Assembly (NCBI GenBank): GCA_027858325.1
Contig: JAQICU010000093.1
Location: 1 to 5,305 of the forward strand
From: Candidatus Cloacimonadota bacterium
GTDB taxonomy: Bacteria > Cloacimonadota > Cloacimonadia > Cloacimonadales > TCS61
DNA length: 5,305 nucleotides
Reading direction: 5' to 3'
The position numbers were made by a program, and so were the translations under genes. Below, piece by piece: positions 1-5,305 of the stretch (its first letter is position 1; each line of letters opens with the position of its first letter). The notes beneath the pieces are model-generated. The model was not told the DNA's origin and did not search any database. It saw only the letters and a list, made by a program, of their open reading frames with translations.

Positions 1-1
1 A

Positions 2-805
2 AGTGATCTTGTTAATGCTGTTAAAGATGTAGATGCTTTGATAGTAAGAAGTGATAAGGTTAGTAGTGAAGTTATTGAGAATGCTGATGATCTTAAGGTT
101 GTAGTTCGTGCAGGTGCGGGTTATGATAACCTGGATTGCCAAGCTGCATCAGCTAAAAAGATAGTTTGCATGAATACACCGGGACAAAACTCTAATGCAG
201 TTGCAGAGCTTGCTTTTGGTATGATGGTATATATGGCTCGTGGTAAGTTCAATGGTAAATCTGGAACCGAACTTAAAGGTAAAACTGTTGGTATTCATGC
301 TTATGGTAATGTGGGATTAAATGTAGCGAGAATTGCTAAAGGTTTTGATATGAAGGTGATAGCCTTTGACCCTTATGTGGATAATGCTATTAGTAAAGCA
401 GATGGCGTTAACCCTGTAAATTCAGTTGAAGAATTATACAACCAGAGTGATTACTTGTCTATAAATATTCCCTCTATCCCTGCAACTCAAAAACTTATTG
501 ATTTAAGACTTATCTCCATAATGAAACCCGGAGCCACTATCATAAATACTGCAAGAAAAGAAGTTATTAATGAAGCAGATATGATTAAAGTTCTAACTGA
601 AAGAAAAGACTTAAAATATGCATCTGATATTACACCTGCTAATGCAGAAGAGATGATCAATAAATTTGGAGATCAAGTCTATTTTACTCCAAAAAAAATG
701 GGCGCTCAAACCTTGGAAGCCAACGTAAACGCTGGAGTTGCAGCAATCAATCAGATCATCGCTTATTTCGAAAATGGTGATACTACATTTCAAGTTAATA
801 AGTAA
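2..805 (+). CDS. serA: D-3-phosphoglycerate dehydrogenase, short ACT-less type, 5'-truncated by window edge
   Basis: This cytosolic enzyme oxidises 3-phosphoglycerate to 3-phosphohydroxypyruvate with NAD, the first step of serine synthesis. The frame is open from base 2, so a TTG at base 38 is not the true start. The 267 visible residues begin inside the substrate-binding domain; by family length (about 300-310) some 40 N-terminal residues lie upstream. Seen: RAGAGYDN followed by NTPGQNSNAVAEL (substrate loop); a Rossmann fold with GIHAYGNVG at residues 97-105 and an acidic residue ending strand 2 (FDP, Asp123), which fits NAD preference; and the catalytic Arg in NTARKE (Arg185). The protein ends in FQVNK right after the catalytic core, with no ACT domain. 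Oddities: the usual catalytic Glu position (DVxxxEP) reads DITPANA, and the catalytic His of PHxGxxT is Lys232 in KKMGAQT. From memory this is typical of a Bacteroidota-like subgroup rather than a sign of inactivation. Another 2-hydroxyacid dehydrogenase activity is possible but less likely. An upstream serC partner is common in such genomes but cannot be seen here. Confidence 0.88.
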   Translation, partial: SDLVNAVKDVDALIVRSDKVSSEVIENADDLKVVVRAGAGYDNLDCQAASAKKIVCMNTPGQNSNAVAELAFGMMVYMARGKFNGKSGTELKGKTVGIHAYGNVGLNVARIAKGFDMKVIAFDPYVDNAISKADGVNPVNSVEELYNQSDYLSINIPSIPATQKLIDLRLISIMKPGATIINTARKEVINEADMIKVLTERKDLKYASDITPANAEEMINKFGDQVYFTPKKMGAQTLEANVNAGVAAINQIIAYFENGDTTFQVNK

Positions 806-823
806 AATTTAAATAGAAAGATT

Positions 824-853
824 ATATGAACCCAACGATCGATGGGTTCATAT
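824..853 (+). terminator. Hairpin terminator of the serA unit
   Basis: An 11-bp perfect stem (824-834 pairs with 843-853, core ATGAACCCA/TGGGTTCAT) encloses an 8-base loop, 18 bases after the serA stop. The downstream tract (TTGGTTGTGT) is U-enriched but broken by G, so intrinsic termination may be inefficient. The stem is almost symmetrical and could stabilise the mRNA 3' end instead. No gene converges from the other side. Confidence 0.7.
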
Positions 854-947
854 TGGTTGTGTCATAAGATGCAGACAAATTTGGCAAAAACTGTAATATA
901 TTTATGACTAAATTAATGAAATAATAATTTGTCTTGATAAAGAGAAA

Positions 948-997
948 GTTCATTTATGGGCTTGGATAGACTTAATACCTCATGATTGTTCATTTAT
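948..997. repeat. 10-bp direct repeat GTTCATTTAT, 40-bp period
   Basis: GTTCATTTAT occurs at 948-957 and again at 988-997, exactly 40 bp apart, or close to four helical turns. It lies 80-130 bases upstream of the protease start. The position would suit paired binding sites for an activator. In AT-rich intergenic DNA a 10-bp match can also arise by chance, so a regulatory role is only inferred. Confidence 0.25.
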
Positions 998-1021
998 TTG
1001 ATTGTTTGGTATGCCGATTGC

Positions 1022-1050
1022 TTTACTTAAAAGTGTGTTCTATTTTAAAT
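1022..1050 (+). promoter_or_regulatory. Candidate sigma-70-like promoter for the protease gene
   Basis: TTTACT (1022-1027, 4/6 match to TTGACA) and TTAAAT (1045-1050, 4/6 match to TATAAT) are separated by 17 bases. They would start transcription near 1057 and leave a leader of about 20 bases carrying the ribosome binding site. A 6-bp inverted repeat (ATTTTA 1042-1047, TAAAAT 1053-1058, 5-base spacer) overlaps the -10 region and could be an operator, or simply AT-rich sequence. The terminator upstream makes some promoter in 854-1060 necessary, but its exact place is uncertain. Confidence 0.3.
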
Positions 1051-1064
1051 AATAAAATTGTAGT

Positions 1065-1071
1065 GAGGAGG
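1065..1071 (+). promoter_or_regulatory. Strong Shine-Dalgarno site of the protease gene
   Basis: GAGGAGG lies 5 bases before the ATG at 1077 and is close to a perfect anti-16S match. It fixes the start: the neighbouring ATG at 1072 is in another frame and directly abuts the site, and the peptide from 1077 begins with a classical signal sequence. Such a strong site is unusual for typical Bacteroidota and is a mild taxonomic hint. Confidence 0.8.
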
Positions 1072-1076
1072 ATGTT

Positions 1077-4000
1077 ATGTTTTTTAAGAAAAATGTTTAT
1101 GTGTTCGTTATGTTTGTGATTGTATTTTCATTCAGTTCGCTTTTAGCAAATTCAATACTGGGTCACGAACTGGGGAATCAGAAATTTGCAACTGATAGAA
1201 TTTTAGTAAAATTAACAGAAAATGTTATTGACCAAGTTTCTATTGATAATGAGAAACAGATCAATATTGAAGCAATAGATCAATTGAATGAACAATATCA
1301 TATAATATCCGTTGCCAAAGCCTATGTTGAAGTTAATAATAAACAATTGGATGAACAACTTGGCATTTCCAGATGGTATATTTTCAAATATGATGACTCG
1401 ATTGATATTGAGTTTTTTATCTCTCAACTGAAAGAATTACCAGAAATTGAAGAAGCAATTCCGGATTATTTAGTTTATCCAGCTGCAGTCCCTAATGATC
1501 CAATGTATTCAAGTCAGTGGGGTCACAATAATACTTCTCAACTTTTGAGTTATAATACTACTACATACAGTCATACAGGTCCAGCTGTCGGAACGGTAGG
1601 TTTTGATACAAACGCAGAAGCAGGTTGGAACGGGTCACAGGGTTTTGGCAGCTCAGGTATAATTATTGCTATTATAGATTCAGGTGTAGATGCCGGTCAT
1701 GCGGATCTGAATCAAGTTACGGGATATGATTTTGGAGATGGTGATAGTAACCCTGATGATGATAGTGCTTCACCAGGTCACGGTACAGCTTGTTCAGGCA
1801 TTGCTGCTGGTATAGCAAACAACAGTATAGGTGTTGCAGGTATTGCCGGTGGATGTAGTATTATGCCACTAAAAGTTGCAGATAGCGCTGGTTCTATGTC
1901 TTTTTCTGCAGTAGATAATGCACTCTATTATGCTGCAGATAACGGTGCTGATATTGCAAGTTTAAGTTTAGGAGCATCTTTAAATCCTTCCTCATTACCT
2001 AATACAGAAGCCGCATTACAATATGCTCTAAATGCAGGAGTTACAATTTTTGCAGCTACTGCTAATGCTAATAATTCATCAATAGATTATCCTGCTAACA
2101 GCCAGTATGTAATTTCTGTTGGAGCAGCTGCTCCTGATGATGGAAGAAAAAGAAGTAGCTCAAATTCGGGACAAGTTAACACGGGTGTCTCTACAGATCC
2201 CAATGGAGTAACAATAGATAATGAAGTATGGTGGGGTTCCAACTATGGTTCAATAACACAGGATGCTCGAGATGCAGTAGATATTATTGCACCAACAATA
2301 CTTCCAACAACAGATATCAGTGGTTCTGGTGGTTATAGTTCAAACGATTATTCAATGTGGTTCAATGGTACTTCCTGTTCAACACCTTATGCAGCTGGAG
2401 TAGCTGCGCTGATAAAATCTCAGAATCCATCATGGACACCCACCCAGATCAGAACACAAATGATCAATACAGCAATTGATATTGTGAATGTAGAGTCATC
2501 TGCAGGATGGGATAGGTATAGCGGGTATGGAATGGTCGATGCTGGTGCTGCTCTATTTAACTTAACTGTAACAGCTCCTAATGGCGGAGAAAATTGGGTA
2601 GTTGGCACATCACATAGTATTACTTGGACAAGCCAGGATGTCACAAATGTTGATATTGATCTTTATGATTTGGGTACTCCATTATACACTATTATCAGTA
2701 ATCATAATGCCAGTTCGGGAAATCTCACCTGGTCAATTCCAACAGGATTGCCAGCTTCAACAACTTATTCAATCAGGATAAGTGATTCAAGTGGTTCTGC
2801 AACTTATGATGATAGTGATGCATATTTTACAGTGAGTAATTCAGGCACACCGATACCATTAATTGATGTAACTCCAATGTCCTTTACATCTACATTAGAA
2901 ATTGATGAATCTGAAATTCAACAGATGCATATCACAAATATTGGAGATCCAGGATCAACATTAAATTATTCAATTTCACATGGTTTTACTGATTCCGATA
3001 ACATCACAGGATCTTATGTAGCATGTTCTCCGGGCTCATTTACTGCAGGTGAAACTACAAATTGGACATTATCGGTATATAATGCAAGTACTGATTCAGA
3101 ATGGCTTTCAGATATTTATGTCACATTCCCTCCTGGAGTTACAGTAAATTCAGCTACAAATTTTGTAGGGGGGAATGCCCCTCTAACATATGATGGATCA
3201 GCCGGTAATGGAATAACAATTCACTGGTATGATGCTGATGGAGATTGGGGAAATATATTCGGTGGACAAACTGCTACATCAACTGTGAATGTTACAATAG
3301 CTCCAAGTTTAACCGGGCATATTTCACTCGCCTACCAGATAGATGGTGATATATGGGGTAATCTGCCACATACTGTAACAGGTTCAATTATATTGCTCCA
3401 AGAGACATGGCTTACTTATAATCCTACAACTGGCTCATGTGCTCAAGGTGTAACAGATGATATAGATGTTACATTTGATGCTACCGGACTTCCGGTTGGA
3501 ACATATACTGCTGATTTGTTAGTTACAAATGATGGTGGCGGACCGGTTACGGTACCTTGCACTTTAAACGTTATCTTCCCACCCGATATAGAAGTTTCAC
3601 CATCTTCTTTCGCAGAAAACCTATATACAAACGAAACATCAACTCATTGGTTGACGATTGATAATATTGGTGGACAGCAACTTGATTTTACTATTGCTAT
3701 TAATCCAATAGTTAGTTGGTTATCGCTAAGGAACAGCAATGGTAGCATTGATCCGCTTGGAGGTACAATGGCGATAGGTGTTGACTTTGATACTGCTTTG
3801 TTGCCACATGGTGATTATTCAACAGATATTATAATAGAAAGCAACGATCCAAGCGAACCTCAAGTTACTATCCCTGTTACATTAACGGTTCATAATGATG
3901 CACCTACCATATCTTTACCTGACGATTTCACTTATGCTGAAGATGCCGGTCTGGTTGTGGATTTCGACTTATATGTAGATGATCTTGATAACGATCCTCT

Positions 4001-5305
4001 CACTCTTAATGTATCTGGGAATACAAACGTTTCTGTTAGTATTAACGGATTGGTAGTAACTTTTGGAAATACTCAAGATTGGAACGGTTCGGAAATACTG
4101 ATGTTTACAATAAGTGATGGGCAGACAGATGCGACTGCTGCAGATATGGTGGACATTATTGTAACACCGGAGAATGACCCTCCAATCCTGAATATTACAG
4201 GCACATTTGAAGCTGAAGAAGATCTAGTTTCTGCAACATATGATTTCAGTGGATTCTGCTCTCAAACCTGGGGTGAAACAGATATTCTCTCACTTTCTGC
4301 AGACAACTCAACACATATTAATGTTTTAATCACAGATTTTGATGTTAGTTTCCAATCAAATACAGCAAATTGGAACGGAATAGAAAATGTGACATTCTAT
4401 TTGGATGATAATGTAACCGATAGTGGACGTGCAATAACTAATCAGACAATAGCTGTGACAATAAACCCAGTAAACGATGCACCTACAATTGATCTGCCAC
4501 CTCAATTCAATGTTGATGAAGATATTCCGGCTACATTTGATTTCACACCATACATCAATGATATTGATGGAGATGTTCTAACAATAATTCCAAGTGGAAA
4601 TACTAATATTACAGTTGATGTTACAAATTATAATGTAACCTTCGGCAATAACCTAAATTGGTATGGGACAGAAACCCTTACATTTATAGTTGACGATGGT
4701 GTATCTGATGCTATGGTAGTTGATATGGCTGATGTAGTCATTGATCCTGTAAACGATCCACCAATCCTGAATATTACAGGCACATTCGAAGCAGATGAAG
4801 ATCTGCCTTCGGTTACTTATGATTTCAGTGGGTTCTGCAATCAGGTATGGGGTGAGACAGATGTACTTACACTTTCGGCAGACAACTCAACACATATTAA
4901 TGTTTCAATCACAGATTTTGATGTTGTCTTCCAGTCCAATACACTGAATTGGAATGGAACTGAAGATATTACGATCTATCTTGATGATAATGTAGCAGAT
5001 AATCGTGATATTGTAAGCCAGGTTATCCAAGTAACTATTAACCCGATTAATGATGCACCAACAATTACTCTACCGGATGACTTTACATTTGAAGAAGATG
5101 GAACATTGGTAGAAGATTTTGCAGTATACATAGATGATATAGATCTTGATGATCTAACACTTTCTGTAATTGGAAATACAGAAATAACAGTTGATATTGT
5201 TGGAACAATTGTAACATTCAGCTCAACAAGTGATTGGTTCGGAACAGAAGCACTTACTTTTACAGTAAATGATAATGTTACAGATGCAACTGCAGAGGAT
5301 GATGT
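1077..5305 (+). CDS. Giant secreted subtilisin-family (S8) protease with Ig-like and cadherin-like repeats, 3'-truncated
   Basis: The frame is open for 1409 codons with no stop before the window end. Residues 1-24 form a signal peptide (KK, then a hydrophobic core, then SLLA|NS). Residues 25-138 look like a propeptide (DRILVKL ... IEEAIPDYLVYP). The S8 domain spans about 139-494, starting at PNDPMYSSQWG. Its triad is complete: Asp201 (IIDSGVD), His235 (GHGTACSG) and Ser433 (NGTSCSTP). The oxyanion Asn is Asn330, in AATAN instead of the usual AAGN. It should therefore be an active, exported endopeptidase matured by propeptide removal. Then follow a Kre9/KNH-like Ig module (about 495-587, TAPNGGENW ... 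TWSIP), an interrupted Ig-like module (595-832), an intact one (836-938), and cadherin-like repeats from 940 onward. These C-terminal modules probably act in adhesion, substrate binding or spacing from the cell surface. A C-terminal sorting signal, if any, lies outside the window. Substrate and biological role are not readable from the sequence. Confidence 0.9.
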   Translation, partial: MFFKKNVYVFVMFVIVFSFSSLLANSILGHELGNQKFATDRILVKLTENVIDQVSIDNEKQINIEAIDQLNEQYHIISVAKAYVEVNNKQLDEQLGISRWYIFKYDDSIDIEFFISQLKELPEIEEAIPDYLVYPAAVPNDPMYSSQWGHNNTSQLLSYNTTTYSHTGPAVGTVGFDTNAEAGWNGSQGFGSSGIIIAIIDSGVDAGHADLNQVTGYDFGDGDSNPDDDSASPGHGTACSGIAAGIANNSIGVAGIAGGCSIMPLKVADSAGSMSFSAVDNALYYAADNGADIASLSLGASLNPSSLPNTEAALQYALNAGVTIFAATANANNSSIDYPANSQYVISVGAAAPDDGRKRSSSNSGQVNTGVSTDPNGVTIDNEVWWGSNYGSITQDARDAVDIIAPTILPTTDISGSGGYSSNDYSMWFNGTSCSTPYAAGVAALIKSQNPSWTPTQIRTQMINTAIDIVNVESSAGWDRYSGYGMVDAGAALFNLTVTAPNGGENWVVGTSHSITWTSQDVTNVDIDLYDLGTPLYTIISNHNASSGNLTWSIPTGLPASTTYSIRISDSSGSATYDDSDAYFTVSNSGTPIPLIDVTPMSFTSTLEIDESEIQQMHITNIGDPGSTLNYSISHGFTDSDNITGSYVACSPGSFTAGETTNWTLSVYNASTDSEWLSDIYVTFPPGVTVNSATNFVGGNAPLTYDGSAGNGITIHWYDADGDWGNIFGGQTATSTVNVTIAPSLTGHISLAYQIDGDIWGNLPHTVTGSIILLQETWLTYNPTTGSCAQGVTDDIDVTFDATGLPVGTYTADLLVTNDGGGPVTVPCTLNVIFPPDIEVSPSSFAENLYTNETSTHWLTIDNIGGQQLDFTIAINPIVSWLSLRNSNGSIDPLGGTMAIGVDFDTALLPHGDYSTDIIIESNDPSEPQVTIPVTLTVHNDAPTISLPDDFTYAEDAGLVVDFDLYVDDLDNDPLTLNVSGNTNVSVSINGLVVTFGNTQDWNGSEILMFTISDGQTDATAADMVDIIVTPENDPPILNITGTFEAEEDLVSATYDFSGFCSQTWGETDILSLSADNSTHINVLITDFDVSFQSNTANWNGIENVTFYLDDNVTDSGRAITNQTIAVTINPVNDAPTIDLPPQFNVDEDIPATFDFTPYINDIDGDVLTIIPSGNTNITVDVTNYNVTFGNNLNWYGTETLTFIVDDGVSDAMVVDMADVVIDPVNDPPILNITGTFEADEDLPSVTYDFSGFCNQVWGETDVLTLSADNSTHINVSITDFDVVFQSNTLNWNGTEDITIYLDDNVADNRDIVSQVIQVTINPINDAPTITLPDDFTFEEDGTLVEDFAVYIDDIDLDDLTLSVIGNTEITVDIVGTIVTFSSTSDWFGTEALTFTVNDNVTDATAEDD
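2859..3572 (+). other. Ig-like module split by a 139-residue inserted domain (within the protease gene)
   Basis: Residues 595-634 (IDVTPMSF ... ITNIGDPGSTLNYSIS) match the first half of the intact Ig-like module that follows at 836-938 (IEVSPSSF ... LTIDNIGGQQLDFTI). Its second half resumes at 774-832 (TWLTYNPTTG ... DVTFDATGLPVGTYTADLLVTND), matching the intact copy's SWLSLRNSNG ... GVDFDTALLPHGDY. The two halves together give about 99 residues, close to the 103 of the intact copy. The insert (635-773, bases 2979-3395) is itself beta-rich and contains DSEWLSDIYVTFPPGVTV. It carries two similar acidic motifs, DGDWGN near 721 and DGDIWGN near 756, which might bind calcium. The fold assignment is by eye. 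Confidence 0.6.
3582..3890 (+). other. Intact Ig-like (N-G / WLs type) module within the protease gene
   Basis: Residues 836-938 form one complete module: IEVSPSSF strand, LTIDNIGGQQLDF, SWLSLRNSNGSI, VDFDTALLPHGDYSTDIIIESNDPSEP and a closing TIPVTLTV. This pattern is a common beta-sandwich spacer in large surface proteins of Bacteroidota- and Cloacimonadota-like bacteria. It links the split module before it to the NDAP repeats that begin two residues later. Confidence 0.7.
3894..4472 (+). repeat. Cadherin-like A-B double repeat, copy 1
   Basis: This 579-base (193-residue) coding repeat unit consists of module A1 (3894-4172, 93 residues, starts NDAPTI) and module B1 (4173-4472, 100 residues, starts NDPPIL). 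Both have the features of bacterial cadherin-like/Big_9-type domains: an N-terminal ND-P-P-like boundary, an acidic ED, an aspartate-rich probable Ca2+ site (DDLDNDPLTL in A1), a WNG(S/I)E turn and a closing beta strand. B1 differs from A1 by a conserved FSGFC..WGETD segment with a single Cys. Confidence 0.85.
4473..5048 (+). repeat. Cadherin-like A-B double repeat, copy 2
   Basis: This 576-base unit consists of A2 (4473-4751, 93 residues, NDAPTI, INDIDGDVLTI calcium-type loop, WYGTE) and B2 (4752-5048, 99 residues, NDPPIL, FSGFCNQVWGETD, WNGTE). By hand count B1 and B2 share about 77 of 99 residues, while A1 and A2 share only about 43 of 93. B2 also keeps long stretches of identical bases with B1. 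Confidence 0.85.
5049..5305 (+). repeat. Cadherin-like repeat A3, start of a third A-B unit, cut by the window end
   Basis: Eighty-five residues of a third A-type module are visible (NDAPTI, LPDDFTFEED, IDDIDLDDLTL, DWFGTE, VTDATAEDDV). It is closer to A1 (about 52 of 85 identical by hand) than to A2 (about 44 of 85). Its end, a following B3 and the rest of the gene lie outside the window. Confidence 0.8.

Noticed and set aside
691..698. Run of eight A as a possible programmed frameshift or sequencing error in serA
   Set aside because: The frame continues through it into the expected KKMGAQT and the family-typical C-terminus, so the sequence as given is consistent.
611..793. Minus-strand open frame of 60 codons antisense to serA
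   Set aside because: It lies wholly within the well-supported dehydrogenase frame, has no recognisable motif, and is expected by chance.
827..868. 13-codon ATG frame starting in the terminator stem
   Set aside because: It has no ribosome binding site and is explained by the hairpin sequence.
1212..1427. Minus-strand open frame of 71 codons, Ile/Asn-rich and seemingly hydrophobic
   Set aside because: It is antisense to the protease propeptide. Its composition is what AT-rich coding DNA gives in reverse, and no ribosome site or partner was seen.
2420..2644. Minus-strand open frame of 74 codons with a hydrophobic end
   Set aside because: It is antisense to the end of the S8 domain and the Kre9-like module, where the + strand frame shows clear family motifs.
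3894..5305. Regularly spaced repeats considered as a CRISPR or satellite array
   Set aside because: The period is about 579 bases, the repeats keep the reading frame throughout and differ mostly in a codon-wise manner, so they are protein domain repeats.

Overview
The window is AT-rich bacterial DNA holding two protein genes, both on the + strand and both cut by a window edge. The gene content suggests a Gram-negative, possibly anaerobic bacterium of the Fibrobacterota-Chlorobiota-Bacteroidota sphere. The second protein's layout (S8 protease, then a 'PNGGE.W..G' module, then N-G/WLs Ig-like modules and NDAP cadherin-like repeats) recalls Candidatus Cloacimonadota. A strong Shine-Dalgarno sequence (GAGGAGG) argues mildly against a typical Bacteroidota genome. 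This placement is inference from family resemblance; no marker gene is present.

Region 1 (bases 2-805) is the C-terminal seven eighths or so of a short, ACT-less D-3-phosphoglycerate dehydrogenase (serA type), the first enzyme of serine biosynthesis. It belongs to the subgroup whose C-terminal motif is KKMGAQT rather than the classical PHxGxxT. A hairpin terminator at 824-853 closes this transcription unit.

Region 2 (806-1076) is a 271-base intergenic gap. It holds the terminator, a 10-bp direct repeat with a 40-bp period, a weak promoter candidate overlapping a small inverted repeat, and a strong ribosome binding site. No credible small gene was seen.

Region 3 (1077 to the window end) is one uninterrupted reading frame of at least 1409 codons that leaves the window without a stop. 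It encodes a very large secreted subtilisin-family (S8) protease. The order is signal peptide, propeptide, catalytic domain with complete Asp/His/Ser triad, a Kre9/KNH-like Ig module, an Ig-like module apparently interrupted by a 139-residue insert, an intact copy of that Ig-like module, and then cadherin-like repeats alternating in two types (A-B-A-B-A) with a 193-residue period. The two B repeats are much more alike than the A repeats, including a 48-base stretch with one mismatch. The two genes look functionally unrelated: a cytosolic biosynthetic enzyme beside an independently transcribed secreted protease. No tRNA, rRNA, CRISPR array or mobile element was found.
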